The notes under the pieces are model-generated. The model saw nothing but the letters and a program-made list of their open reading frames with translations. It made no database searches and was not told the DNA's origin. From NCBI GenBank assembly GCA_002215675.1, contig NGFH01000001.1:307764-371763 (forward strand): a DNA stretch of 64,000 nucleotides, in the 5' to 3' direction. Source of the DNA: Bacteroidetes bacterium 2013_40CM_41_45. Its GTDB lineage: Bacteria > Bacteroidota > Bacteroidia > AKYH767-A > 2013-40CM-41-45. Each line of letters begins with the position of its first letter. The stretch's first letter is position 1. The position numbers and the translations under genes were made by a program. Below are positions 1 through 8,778 of the stretch, piece by piece.

Positions 1-126
1 GAATATAATCCGAATAATCCTGCAACAATGAATAACCTGGGCATTGCTTATGAAAATAAGGGTGACAGAGTTCAGGCAAATTCGTGGTATGCAAAGGCAG
101 ACCAGGTTTCTAAAAATTCCCGTTGA
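1..126 (+). CDS. TPR-repeat protein, C-terminal end (partial)
   Basis: The frame is open from base 1 and stops with TGA at 124-126, so only the last 41 residues are in the window. The segment NNLGIAYENKGD followed by a helix with AxxWYAKA fits one tetratricopeptide repeat (conserved N-x-G-x-x-Y and A-x-x-x-Y-x-x-A spacing). The start and the rest of the protein lie upstream. It could belong to any TPR-containing protein, so no function can be given. Confidence 0.6.
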   Translation, partial: EYNPNNPATMNNLGIAYENKGDRVQANSWYAKADQVSKNSR

Positions 127-162
127 ATAAACACCATTCATTTTTAAATATCCGATTTAAAA

Positions 163-170
163 TACTTTTG
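163..170 (+). promoter_or_regulatory. -7 promoter element for the M1 lipoprotein gene
   Basis: TACTTTTG matches the Bacteroidota -7 consensus TAnnTTTG exactly and ends 25 bases before the ATG. No clear TTTG is seen at the -33 position; a T-rich stretch lies around 141-145. The match is short, so it is tentative. Confidence 0.4.
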
Positions 171-195
171 CTTTCCTGTTTTTATTTTTGTTTTT

Positions 196-2085
196 ATGAA
201 TGGAAAATTTTTTGCAGCAAGTATTGTGTTCATCACAACATTATATTCATGCACATCTCCCAACCCCCAACTCCTAACTCCTGACTCTATGAAAGACCCG
301 CACTCATTTTCTAATCCAGATGATGCCGTTGTAAAACATCTGACACTGAACCTTACGGTTGACTTTGAAAAAAAAATTCTTTCGGGCACGGCAATGCTCG
401 ATGTTGAGATGAAAAATAATGTCAAGCAAATTATTCTCGACACCCGCGATTTGAATATTGAAAAAGTAATTCTGGCTGACGGCAGCAAAGCAAAATTCTC
501 GCTGGGCGATGAAGTAAAATACACGGGACGCTCATTAACGATTGAAATTCCTTCGGTTGAAAAAGTGAAACCTGCCTCGACCTTACAACCATCTGCAATT
601 ACAATTCATTATTCTACAAAACCTGATGCTGCTGCTTTGCAATGGCTTGAACCATCGCAGACCGCAAGCAAAAAACTTCCATTTCTTTTCACCCAGTCGC
701 AAGCGATATTAGCGCGTACATGGGTTCCCATTCAGGATAGCCCGGGAATCCGTTTCACATATTCTGCAATCGTGAAAGTACCCAAAGGAATGCTCGCAGT
801 GATGAGCGCTGAAAACCCTACAGAGATTTCACCGGATGGTGAGTATAATTTTGAAATGGACCAACCCGTACCGGCATACCTGCTTGCATTATCGGTGGGA
901 AATATTTCTTTCAAGTCAACAGGCGGCCGAACCGGTGTTTATGCCGAACCCGAAGTGATTGATAAAGCCGTGCATGAATTTGCCGACATGGAAAAAATGG
1001 TGAACGCTGCCGAAGACCTCTATGGCCCATACCGCTGGCACAGGTATGATTTGATTGTGCTTCCTCCGAGCTTTCCCTTTGGCGGAATGGAAAATCCGCG
1101 TCTCACGTTTGCAACACCAACCGTTATTGCGGGCGACCGTTCGCTCACAAGCCTGGTTGCGCATGAACTTGCGCATTCGTGGAGCGGCAACCTGGTGACC
1201 AACGCAACATGGAATGATTTCTGGATTAACGAAGGGTTCACCGTTTATTTCGAAAACCGCATCATGGAAAAAGTTTACGGAAAAGATTTTGCCGAGATGA
1301 ATGCCGCACTCGGATTGGAAGGATTAAAAGAAACCATTAAGGACCTTGGTGACACCAGCGCTGACACCCATTTAAAGCTGAACCTTGCAGGGCGCGACCC
1401 GGATGACGGAGTAACCGATGTGGCCTATATAAAAGGATGTTTCTTTCTGCGACTGCTTGAAGAAACAGTTGGGCGCGAAAAGCTGGATGACTGGATGAGA
1501 AAATATTTTGATACACATGCTTTCAAATCCATGAACACCGAGGAGCTGGTTAAAATTATCAGCAGTGATTTGCTCAATAACGACAGCACGCTCATCAGCA
1601 AAGTAAATATGAATGCCTGGATTTACGGCCCGGGATTGCCGGCAAATTGTCCGCAGGTTAAATCAGAAAGGTTTGAAAAAGTAGATGCGGAATTGAAGAA
1701 ATGGAATGGAGGCGCAAAAGCGTCATCACTGGAAACAAAACATTTTTCTACGCAAGAGTGGCTTCGTTTTCTGCAGGGCTTGCCCGAAAAAATTTCCCCG
1801 GAACGAATGAAAGAGATGGACGATGCTTTCGGATTTACCGAATCTAATAACTCCGAAATTTTGTGCGAATGGTTTCAGCACTGCATACGAAACAACTATT
1901 TGCAGGCAAATCCATACATAGAAACATATCTCATTAATATCGGCAGAAGAAAACTCGTAAAACCGCTTTACCAGGCTCTGGCTGCCACTCCGCAGGGAAA
2001 AGAATTTGCGAAAAATGTTTATACAAAGGCCCGCCCCAATTATCATGCAGTCACCTATCACACCATTGATGAGATTCTGAAATAA
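196..2085 (+). CDS. M1 family metallopeptidase lipoprotein (LTA4-hydrolase-like)
   Basis: Zinc aminopeptidase of the M1 family, 629 aa, probably anchored in a membrane of the envelope. A lipoprotein signal peptide ends at Cys19. The substrate-binding GGMEN motif is followed by HELAH at residues 323-327 and the third zinc ligand Glu346 (NEGF), giving the exact HEXXH-X18-E spacing. The C-terminal helical part (about 480-629) fits the leukotriene-A4-hydrolase C-terminal domain. The linker right after the lipid anchor (residues 23-31) is encoded by a 7-nt periodic repeat. A second M1 gene lies at 10237-12834; that one is longer and has a HEAT-like C-terminus. Leader peptide and zinc motif make the call firm; the substrate is unknown. 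Confidence 0.93.
   Translation: MNGKFFAASIVFITTLYSCTSPNPQLLTPDSMKDPHSFSNPDDAVVKHLTLNLTVDFEKKILSGTAMLDVEMKNNVKQIILDTRDLNIEKVILADGSKAKFSLGDEVKYTGRSLTIEIPSVEKVKPASTLQPSAITIHYSTKPDAAALQWLEPSQTASKKLPFLFTQSQAILARTWVPIQDSPGIRFTYSAIVKVPKGMLAVMSAENPTEISPDGEYNFEMDQPVPAYLLALSVGNISFKSTGGRTGVYAEPEVIDKAVHEFADMEKMVNAAEDLYGPYRWHRYDLIVLPPSFPFGGMENPRLTFATPTVIAGDRSLTSLVAHELAHSWSGNLVTNATWNDFWINEGFTVYFENRIMEKVYGKDFAEMNAALGLEGLKETIKDLGDTSADTHLKLNLAGRDPDDGVTDVAYIKGCFFLRLLEETVGREKLDDWMRKYFDTHAFKSMNTEELVKIISSDLLNNDSTLISKVNMNAWIYGPGLPANCPQVKSERFEKVDAELKKWNGGAKASSLETKHFSTQEWLRFLQGLPEKISPERMKEMDDAFGFTESNNSEILCEWFQHCIRNNYLQANPYIETYLINIGRRKLVKPLYQALAATPQGKEFAKNVYTKARPNYHAVTYHTIDEILK
262..289 (+). repeat. Heptamer array, word AACTCCT, in frame in a gene
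   Basis: Four consecutive 7-nt words of the form AACTCCT with variants (AACCCCC first, GACTCTA last). The array encodes residues 23-31 of the M1 lipoprotein, just after the lipidated cysteine. Confidence 0.75.
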
Positions 2086-2105
2086 GTTTGAGGTTGACGA
2101 TATCA

Positions 2106-2137
2106 TTGCCTCTATTTTAGAGGTAATTCTATCTTTG
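2106..2137 (+). promoter_or_regulatory. Promoter of the first tRNA-Ser gene
   Basis: TTG at 2106-2108, a 21-nt gap, then TATCTTTG at 2130-2137, an exact TAnnTTTG match. The tRNA begins 20 bases downstream, at the distance expected for a short 5' leader. Confidence 0.55.
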
Positions 2138-2156
2138 CTTCCCTTTTTAAAAAAAC

Positions 2157-2243
2157 GGAGAGATGTCCGAGTGGTTTAAGGAGCAAGCCTGGAAAGTTTG
2201 TGTGCGGGCAACCGTACCGTGGGTTCGAATCCCACTCTCTCCG
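2157..2243 (+). tRNA. tRNA-Ser (anticodon GGA)
   Basis: An 87-nt class II tRNA with a 7-bp acceptor stem (GGAGAGA with TCTCTCC), a long variable arm, and a T arm containing GGTTCGAATCC. The anticodon arm CAAGC/GTTTG encloses the loop CTGGAAA, so the anticodon is GGA (Ser UCC/UCU). CCA is not encoded. It shares its acceptor and T arms with the second tRNA-Ser downstream. Confidence 0.95.
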
Positions 2244-2251
2244 CAAATAGA

Positions 2252-2320
2252 GTTATGCGTTATTAGTTATATGTTATAAGACCGCTTTTACCGTATAACT
2301 AATAACATATAACCGTTAAC
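2252..2320. repeat. Inverted pair of heptamer arrays (GTTANNN / NNNTAAC)
   Basis: Four GTTANNN words at 2252-2279 face four NNNTAAC words at 2293-2320, so the arms are reverse complements in type. A 13-bp perfect stem (2259-2271 with 2294-2306) can form between them. The element sits between two tRNA-Ser genes. Its right arm shares 21 identical bases with 43034-43054. Confidence 0.75.
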
Positions 2321-2331
2321 TTTTCTTAACC

Positions 2332-2418
2332 GGAGAGATGCCAGAGCGGTTGAATGGGACGGTCTCGAAAACCGTTTTACCCGTAAGGGTAACGTGGGTT
2401 CGAATCCCACTCTCTCCG
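2332..2418 (+). tRNA. tRNA-Ser (anticodon CGA)
   Basis: An 87-nt class II tRNA with acceptor stem GGAGAGA/TCTCTCC, a large variable arm closed by ACCC/GGGT, and T arm GGTTCGAATCC. Anticodon stem ACGGT/ACCGT with loop CTCGAAA gives anticodon CGA (Ser UCG). CCA is not encoded. It lies 88 nt after tRNA-Ser(GGA), separated by the inverted heptamer element. Confidence 0.95.
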
Positions 2419-2429
2419 CAACATTAGAA

Positions 2430-2465
2430 ATAAAAAGCTCCTTCGCGCAATGCGAAAGAGCCCCG
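2430..2465 (-). terminator. Rho-independent terminator of the HU gene
   Basis: An imperfect 10-bp hairpin (2437-2461; arms GCTCTTTCGC and GCGAAGGAGC on the minus strand) is followed on the minus strand by TTTTTA. It lies about 20 bases after the HU stop. The loop core, 13 bases at 2444-2456, is identical to the one in the FKBP-gene terminator at 34944-34956. Confidence 0.75.
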
Positions 2466-2483
2466 TAAAAGAAAGCGAAAAAA

Positions 2484-2756
2484 TTATTTTACCTTCTTTG
2501 CCAGTTCTGTGCCGGCACGGAATTTTGCAACTTTCTTTGCAGGAATTTTAATTTCGGTTCCCGTCTGCGGGTTGCGGCCGGTGCGGGCAGCGCGCTTTGT
2601 AACTGTAAATGTTCCGAATCCAACCAATGCAACACGCTCGCCTTTCTTGAGCGCCTTGGTGGTTGAATTAATGAACGCATCCAATGCGCGGGATGCTGCT
2701 GCCTTGGTCAGCTTTGACTCGCTGGCGATGGCATTAATTAAATCTGCTTTGTTCAT
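2484..2756 (-). CDS. HU family DNA-binding protein
   Basis: A 90-aa histone-like protein that bends and compacts DNA as a dimer. It starts MNKADLIN and has the GFGTFTV stretch followed by the RxGRNPQTG arm motif and the IPAKK tail typical of HU/IHF proteins. The length is normal for HU. It is a single gene with its own terminator; the upstream 165 bases show no exact TAnnTTTG match. Confidence 0.97.
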   Translation of the reverse strand: MNKADLINAIASESKLTKAAASRALDAFINSTTKALKKGERVALVGFGTFTVTKRAARTGRNPQTGTEIKIPAKKVAKFRAGTELAKKVK

Positions 2757-2921
2757 GATAAAGAGTTTAAGAGGTTAGTAAAAAATTTTTTACGCGTTGA
2801 AAGATATCTATTCTCGAATACCCCTACAAATATCGTCATTATTGAATTATCAACATATACCTATCCTGTTTGTTGAAAACTCTGCTCTGAATTCACGTGC
2901 AAAAACATCGGCAATACCCGC

Positions 2922-4997
2922 CTAATAGTCCAGGAGTTCCTTCATGATTTTTGCAACCTTGTCCGGATTGGGAAGCATGGTTGCCTCAAGAGTAGAGTTG
3001 AGTGGGATGGCGGGAAGATTTTCTGAACCGATGATACGCACAGGCGCGTCAAGGAATTCAAAACATTTTTCAGAAATCATTCCGGCAAGCGATTGCGCAA
3101 ACGAATTCGGCACCGGTTCTTCGGTAACCACGAGACACCGTGAATATTTTTTTACAGATGCAAAAATTGATTTTTCATCCAGCGGAACTAATGTTCTTAA
3201 ATCCACAATTTCAATCCTGCCGGGGAAATTTTTTGCTGCGTTTTTAGCCCAGTAAACTCCCATGCCGTACGTGATGACGGTTAGCGAGGACGCATTTTTT
3301 TCCTCGCCACCTTGCTGAACAATCCTTGCTTTACCAAAAGGAAGAATATAATTTTCATCGGGTTCAATGGTTTTTGCATCTTCTGTTCCTTTCAGCTTGC
3401 TCCAATACAAGCCCTTATGCTCAAAAATAACAACGGGGTTAGGGTCATAGTATGCGGCTTTTAATAATCCTTTCAGGTCAGCGCCTGTGGAGGGATAGGC
3501 GACTTTAAGCCCGCGGATGTTGCACACCACACTCTCAACACTGGATGAATGATACGGTCCACCGCTGCCATAAGCGCCAATAGGAACGCGGAGAATCATG
3601 CCCACAGGCCATTTGCCATTGGTGAGATAACACGAACGTGCGACTTCTGTGAACAATTGATTCAGCCCCGGCCAGATGTAATCGGCAAACTGAACTTCCA
3701 CAATCGGCTTTAAACCAACTGCGCTCATGCCGACCGTGCTTCCGACAATAAACGCTTCCTGGATGGGAGTATTAAATACCCGGTCATCACCAAATTTTTC
3801 TGCGAGAGTAGCTGCTTCGCGAAATACTCCGCCCAATCTTCTGCCCACATCCTGACCATACAACAAACATTCTTTATGCCTGGTCATTAATTCCTGTACG
3901 GCAAAAAGCGCGCAATCGACCATAACTTTTTTCTCCCGGTTCTTGGGCTCACGCTCCCCTTTTTCTTCCGTAACGGGCGTGGGAGCAAAGTCATGCATGA
4001 ACAAATCTTGCGGGCGCGGGTCCTCCGCTTTCAGCGCCTTAGCATAATCATCTTCAACAATTTTTTTTGATTTGGTTTCAATGGAATTTAATTCATTCTC
4101 TTCAAAATTATTTTCAAGCAGGTATTTTTTCAGTTTGGGAAACGGGTCGCGTTTAGAATGTTCTTTCAAATCATCGCGGTACCATTCTTTACGTACTCCT
4201 GACGTATGATGATTGAGCAAAGGGACTTTTGCGTGAAGCATAAACGGTCTGCGCTCAGTACGTATGAGGGAAATAATTTCCCGCAGCGTAACATAAGACT
4301 CTTCGAAATTCGTCCCGTCAATTTTTCTCACTTCCAAACCTTTGAATCCTTTGGCATACTCACTCGCATCCATAGCGCGTGTTTCTTTTGCGTGTGCAGA
4401 TATATCCCACTCATTATCCTGGATAAAATAAAGTATTGGAAGTTTTTTCAGGACAGCCATCTGCATGGCTTCTGCAACTTCGCCTTCTGTGATGGCAGCA
4501 TCACCGAGAGAACAAACAACAATTCCCTTTTCTTCAGTTGAAGGAGGAAAAACTTTTTCTTTATACTGCATTCCCATTGCAATTCCTGTTGTGGGGATTG
4601 CTTGCATGCCGGTGGCGGAGGACTGATGCGGTATTTTTGGCATATCGTCTCTGCGTAAGCTTGGATGAGAGTAGTATGTTCTTCCTGCAGAAAACGGGTC
4701 GTCACGCTTTGCGAGAAGCTGCAGCATGAGTTCATATGGCTTCATGCCTATGGCAAGCAGAATGCTGTCGTCACGATAATATGCCGAAAGATAATCCTGC
4801 GGTTTCAGTTGCAAGCCCAGAGCAATCTGCACGGCTTCATGTCCGCGCGAAGTAGCATGAACGTATTTTGCGGTTACTTCTTTATTCTGCTCGTATAGTT
4901 CCGTCATTGCTTTTGCAGTGCACATTAATTCAAATGCACGCTGCAAAACATCGCGTGAAACAGAATCAGGTTTCGTTTCCTTAATGGCTATGGGCAT
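2922..4997 (-). CDS. 2-oxo acid dehydrogenase E1, fused alpha and beta subunits
   Basis: A thiamine-diphosphate-dependent decarboxylating E1 component (691 aa) in which alpha (about 1-330) and beta (about 355-691) are one chain. The alpha part has the ThDP/Mg motif as GDAAITEGE ... QDNEW, a common Bacteroidota variant of GDG...NN. The beta part has the VEVQFADY and GPYHS signatures of transketolase-like beta subunits. The stop of the enoyl-CoA hydratase gene lies 4 bases before this ATG, so the two are probably one transcript. That pairing favours branched-chain 2-oxo acid (Val/Leu/Ile) dehydrogenase over pyruvate dehydrogenase, but the substrate is inferred. E2 and E3 are not in the window. 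Confidence 0.9.
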   Translation of the reverse strand: MPIAIKETKPDSVSRDVLQRAFELMCTAKAMTELYEQNKEVTAKYVHATSRGHEAVQIALGLQLKPQDYLSAYYRDDSILLAIGMKPYELMLQLLAKRDDPFSAGRTYYSHPSLRRDDMPKIPHQSSATGMQAIPTTGIAMGMQYKEKVFPPSTEEKGIVVCSLGDAAITEGEVAEAMQMAVLKKLPILYFIQDNEWDISAHAKETRAMDASEYAKGFKGLEVRKIDGTNFEESYVTLREIISLIRTERRPFMLHAKVPLLNHHTSGVRKEWYRDDLKEHSKRDPFPKLKKYLLENNFEENELNSIETKSKKIVEDDYAKALKAEDPRPQDLFMHDFAPTPVTEEKGEREPKNREKKVMVDCALFAVQELMTRHKECLLYGQDVGRRLGGVFREAATLAEKFGDDRVFNTPIQEAFIVGSTVGMSAVGLKPIVEVQFADYIWPGLNQLFTEVARSCYLTNGKWPVGMILRVPIGAYGSGGPYHSSSVESVVCNIRGLKVAYPSTGADLKGLLKAAYYDPNPVVIFEHKGLYWSKLKGTEDAKTIEPDENYILPFGKARIVQQGGEEKNASSLTVITYGMGVYWAKNAAKNFPGRIEIVDLRTLVPLDEKSIFASVKKYSRCLVVTEEPVPNSFAQSLAGMISEKCFEFLDAPVRIIGSENLPAIPLNSTLEATMLPNPDKVAKIMKELLDY

Positions 4998-5001
4998 GTA
5001 C

Positions 5002-5769
5002 TTACTTTTTCTGCAGCTTAAATTTCTCTATGGCATTATGCGTGTATTCTGAAAGCACCAGCCGCCCGCTTATTTCAGCGCGCTGGGTTAAGAGCACATC
5101 CCAGTGCTGCGTTCCTTCCCAGAAATTTTTTTTCAGTTCATGCATTGCTTCGGGATTGCCATCTGAAAGCTGTGCAGTTAATTTTTCAATGGCCTTATCC
5201 ATTTCTTCAACGGAAGGATACGTTTGTGCGTACAAACCGTTTTGCTTTGCCCAGTCTGCGCCATGCCATTCCGAAGCATTGATGGAAAGTGCAGCAAACG
5301 CCGCCATACCGATTTTTCTTTCCACCGCGGGGCCCACCACAAAGGGGCCAATGCCCAATGCAAGCTCACTCAGTTTCACCGATGCGCTTTCAACAGCCAG
5401 CGCATAGTCGGCTGCACTTACCAATCCAACGCCACCGCCAACGGCTTTGCCCTGTATGCGCGCTATTACAAACTGGGGAACTTTGCGGATGGCATTAATA
5501 ACCAAAGCAAAGCCTGAGAAAAATTTTTTTCCTTCTTCAAAATTTTTGATAGAGATAAGTTCGTCAAACGAGGCGCCTGCGCAAAATGCTTTTTCGCCTT
5601 CACTTTTAAGTACAATGACTTTTGTTTCGGTTTTTTTTCCTGCGGCAGAAATTTCGGCAGCTAGCTTGCGCAGCAAATCGCCAGGTAAAGAATTACTCTG
5701 GGGATGAAAAAAAGTAACGGTCGAAATTCCGTCTTTATATTCTGTATGTACCGTTCCCGACTCTGTCAT
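5002..5769 (-). CDS. Enoyl-CoA hydratase/isomerase family protein
   Basis: A 255-aa crotonase-fold protein acting on acyl-CoA. Oxyanion-hole segments are visible as FCAGASFDEL (about 62-71) and GKAVGGGVGL (about 108-117). The usual PE-hxxG catalytic region reads SELALGIGP, keeping one glutamate. Placed directly before the E1 fusion, it could hydrate a branched-chain intermediate such as 3-methylglutaconyl-CoA, but the family covers many reactions. A short leader of A-rich sequence precedes the ATG. Confidence 0.88.
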   Translation of the reverse strand: MTESGTVHTEYKDGISTVTFFHPQSNSLPGDLLRKLAAEISAAGKKTETKVIVLKSEGEKAFCAGASFDELISIKNFEEGKKFFSGFALVINAIRKVPQFVIARIQGKAVGGGVGLVSAADYALAVESASVKLSELALGIGPFVVGPAVERKIGMAAFAALSINASEWHGADWAKQNGLYAQTYPSVEEMDKAIEKLTAQLSDGNPEAMHELKKNFWEGTQHWDVLLTQRAEISGRLVLSEYTHNAIEKFKLQKK

Positions 5770-5852
5770 ACGTCATTTTTAGAACGGTAAAAATACAATC
5801 CTGCCCATAATCACAGCGGAATGTTTTTAAACAAAACTAAACACTGGATTTT

Positions 5853-6572
5853 TTAGTGGTAATCGTGATAAAAATTAATGATATATCCAAACCCGATTAC
5901 AATACCTGCAGTAACTGAATGAGTTTCGGTGTACGATGCTGCCTGGATTTCTTTTTGCGGTTTGGTGATGTCGGTGATTCCGTATGTCAGCCGTACGCCT
6001 GCTGTAAAGTTCAGGTGCTCATTCAGTTCGCTGTCAATGCCAAACCCGAAAATACCCGAGAGATTTGAGGAAGTAAATGAACTATTTGCCGATTGTTTTG
6101 AATAGTTTGGATTGTTTACATCCTCAGGGTCCCTTGTGTAATCTTCCTTCACTCCCTTTATCATTCCGAAACTCACTCCCAGCTCACCGTAAAGACCCGC
6201 CTGACCTCTTGCGTTAATCAATATCGGTACATCGAAACTGCTGATACGGGTTCTTGAAGTAAAAGAATATGCCGGGGTGTCTGTTATTTCGCCCAGATAT
6301 TTTTGACCATAACCGTTGTAAAGCGCTTCAACGCAAAGTGAAATATTAGTGGTGCTGTAGTACGTTGCTTCGTTAAAATAATAGCGCATGTATGCTCCTC
6401 CGGCAAAACCCCAGGTGAAGTCGTATCTCATTTTGTCACCGGCATCATTAACGGTTTTATTTTCAAGACGGCAGGCATTGACAATTCCTTTTCCCCCAAC
6501 AATAATTACCTGCGCGTGAGAAAATAAATTGAGAATTAAGAATGCCGGACTAAGAATCAGGAACTTTTTCAT
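5853..6572 (-). CDS. Secreted outer-membrane beta-barrel-like protein
   Basis: A 239-aa protein with a cleavable signal peptide (about residues 1-20, ending SHA-Q). The rest alternates short amphipathic strands rich in Gly, Tyr and Phe with hydrophilic turns, and ends in a strand with GFGYIINF, as in the porin-family/OprF-like barrel domains common in Bacteroidota. No enzymatic motif is seen. It is monocistronic, with a 16-bp perfect palindrome about 40 bases upstream of the start that could be an operator. Confidence 0.65.
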   Translation of the reverse strand: MKKFLILSPAFLILNLFSHAQVIIVGGKGIVNACRLENKTVNDAGDKMRYDFTWGFAGGAYMRYYFNEATYYSTTNISLCVEALYNGYGQKYLGEITDTPAYSFTSRTRISSFDVPILINARGQAGLYGELGVSFGMIKGVKEDYTRDPEDVNNPNYSKQSANSSFTSSNLSGIFGFGIDSELNEHLNFTAGVRLTYGITDITKPQKEIQAASYTETHSVTAGIVIGFGYIINFYHDYH

Positions 6573-6613
6573 CTGAATATGATTTCTTAACTCTTATACC
6601 TGATGCTGTTGAG

Positions 6614-6629
6614 GTTTGTTGCAACAAAC
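6614..6629. promoter_or_regulatory. Perfect 16-bp palindrome upstream of the barrel gene
   Basis: GTTTGTTG is followed directly by its reverse complement CAACAAAC. It lies about 40 bases upstream of the minus-strand start at 6572, at operator distance. No regulator is assigned. Confidence 0.35.
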
Positions 6630-6714
6630 AATCTCCTGAAAACCGGAACGCTCTTACAAATACTAAACGCAAAAATTTCAGTGTAGAATCAAAATTATCT
6701 AAAATACTATTCAA

Positions 6715-8592
6715 TCACTTTTTCATAATGACAATTTTACTTACAGAGGCTGAATTTTGCATATATGTTTTAAGGAAATAAATTCCGGAAATCAGATTTC
6801 TTACATCCATCCTGGTGATGGGCTTTGGTTCGTTCACCGTGACAATAATTTTTCCTGAAATATCATACAGCTCAAATAGCTGCGGAGAAATATTTCCGGA
6901 AATAATTTCAATCACATCCGATGCAGGATTTGGAAACACGTCAGGATTCATTTCTGTATCCGGAATACTTTCAGCTACCGAAGTTGTTGAATCGGACACG
7001 GGAAGATTGATATAAGAGGAGTGGAGGTTATCGAAATAAAGATTATTAATCGCTACAAGTGTATCTCCCGCAACATACATCTGCAGCCCGTTATTAAGGT
7101 TGCAGTCATAGCGAGGGTAGTTGGATGAAGTAATATCCAAACGTATGCGGTGCCCCGCTTTAAAAGTAATGGCAACATCAGGCAGCTGGATGGTAATGGG
7201 ATAAATCTGGTTGGGCGCCATAAATGCAGTGTCATTGGTTGTGAAGCCATTGCGGAAACGCATGCGGAAAATTCCATCTGATAAAAGCATAGAACGATTG
7301 TCGGGATAAACATCCGTGAGCCGGATTGAAAAATCAGTATCTAATTTGTCAGACGAAACAAATAAATAGGCTGTTGGCCTTCCATGCACACGCACATCGG
7401 ATGCGAGCACAGCAGTGGTAAATTTCCTGGCATCCGTACGGCTTTCCACTACGGGCGCCTGGTCATATGGCCCCTGCTGCAAGTCCATCCGCAAAGTAGC
7501 ACCGCCAACGGTGGGTGAAGGGTCACGCGGGTCATAACCCAAGCCTAACTGGTCATTGCTTACGGTGGGCGCATTGTTATCCATTGCTCCTGTGCTGTGC
7601 ATGTAAAGCTTGTACGAATAATTTATCGGAGGCCATACCGCATTATTCTGCCATGTATTTTCTCCCATCTGGAAATACGTAACATAAGGCGTGTTATTCC
7701 ATCCGTTGTTTATGTTGCGGATGTGATAATCAAAAAATAACATGCAAAGCGAATCACTCCAACCCTGAGCTTCGGGATAACTTAGCGCTCCGACATTTAC
7801 CGGGGCGCTTGATGCCGCATTATGTGTCCATGGCCCCATCAGCAGGCGATGTTCATCGCGCACTCCCAGCGGAGATTGCTGCCGGAGTTCGCTGAAAAAA
7901 TCTACTACCGATACGGTGTTATGGTCATACCATCCTCCTATCATCAGGCATGGAACATTAATACTGTCAGGATAATCGGAATTAACTTCTGCAACCTGCC
8001 ATCCCGTATTGTAATATGGAAATGCAAGAATGGCCGCCGTGCTGTAACCAAGCGCGGCAAGCTGCTGAACATATTCTGTACGCAAGTCACCATTGGGATA
8101 ATAATCGAAGTAACTGGTTACAGGCGAAGCAACAATAGGTGCAGAGCAAATGAGGCCCGAGGGATGTTTTTTGGCAGTCTGAAATTGAATACCTCCCAGC
8201 GCTGATGGCCCCCACGTTCCTACCTTGCCATTGCTCCATGATTGTGATGTAATCCACTGGACCACTTCGTAACCATCTTGTCCCCTGTCAGGTGTTGCCA
8301 CACATGCGGCAGCCGAACCATAAAAGCACCGCCAGTCTACAATAACAAAAATATAATTGCTCGCATTAAGATTTAAACCCACCCCCAGCGGGAGCGAGAA
8401 ATGATACAGCAGCCGGTTGTAAGGTGTTTGAATAAGTATGGTGGGGCACGATGAACATCCTGAAGGAATGTAAACATCGGCAGCAAGCTTTTTACCATCG
8501 CTCATAGGGATAGAATCCACCATAGGATTTAATTGCGCGTAGGAAAAAGAGCTAAGAATTAAAAATAAATATAGAGTGTAAATTTTTTTCAT
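6715..8592 (-). CDS. CocE/NonD (S15) family hydrolase with T9SS sorting domain
   Basis: A secreted serine hydrolase of the X-Pro dipeptidyl-peptidase S15/cocaine-esterase class, 625 aa from the chosen start. I start at the second methionine because MKKIYTLYLFLI begins a clear signal peptide (cut near YAQ). The nucleophile elbow is GPSALGG, the acid is probably the Asp in GGWYDH, and the His is in MGPWTH. A jelly-roll C-terminal domain with SSDKLDTDF follows, and the last about 80 residues (PNPASD ... SKIVIMKK) are a type A T9SS sorting domain. It should be exported across the outer membrane. Substrate (peptide, ester or amide) is open. Confidence 0.88.
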   Translation of the reverse strand: MKKIYTLYLFLILSSFSYAQLNPMVDSIPMSDGKKLAADVYIPSGCSSCPTILIQTPYNRLLYHFSLPLGVGLNLNASNYIFVIVDWRCFYGSAAACVATPDRGQDGYEVVQWITSQSWSNGKVGTWGPSALGGIQFQTAKKHPSGLICSAPIVASPVTSYFDYYPNGDLRTEYVQQLAALGYSTAAILAFPYYNTGWQVAEVNSDYPDSINVPCLMIGGWYDHNTVSVVDFFSELRQQSPLGVRDEHRLLMGPWTHNAASSAPVNVGALSYPEAQGWSDSLCMLFFDYHIRNINNGWNNTPYVTYFQMGENTWQNNAVWPPINYSYKLYMHSTGAMDNNAPTVSNDQLGLGYDPRDPSPTVGGATLRMDLQQGPYDQAPVVESRTDARKFTTAVLASDVRVHGRPTAYLFVSSDKLDTDFSIRLTDVYPDNRSMLLSDGIFRMRFRNGFTTNDTAFMAPNQIYPITIQLPDVAITFKAGHRIRLDITSSNYPRYDCNLNNGLQMYVAGDTLVAINNLYFDNLHSSYINLPVSDSTTSVAESIPDTEMNPDVFPNPASDVIEIISGNISPQLFELYDISGKIIVTVNEPKPITRMDVRNLISGIYFLKTYMQNSASVSKIVIMKK

Positions 8593-8699
8593 AAAGATTT
8601 TTTGCTGATGTAAAAATATTGAAAAGCACTGACATGCCCGCGGAGGCACGTAAGATTAATCAGCAGGGGATAGGTTTAATTTCAGGGAAGGAATTATGT

Positions 8700-8732
8700 C
8701 AAAAAAAAATCCCTCCCGCAAAGCGGGAAGGA
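8700..8732 (-). terminator. Rho-independent terminator of the short T9SS protein gene
   Basis: A hairpin on the minus strand (arms CCTTCCCGC and GCGGGAGGG, three-base loop, 8711-8731) is followed by a run of nine T. It lies 45 bases after the stop at 8779. Confidence 0.8.
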
Positions 8733-8778
8733 CTTCTGTTTTCATGCTGCAATGGTTGCTGTGATTTTCAGCTTTTAC

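Noticed and set aside
916..1241. Minus-strand open frames within the M1 gene and similar shadows elsewhere
   Set aside because: They overlap well-supported genes in other frames and lack signals, start context or family features.
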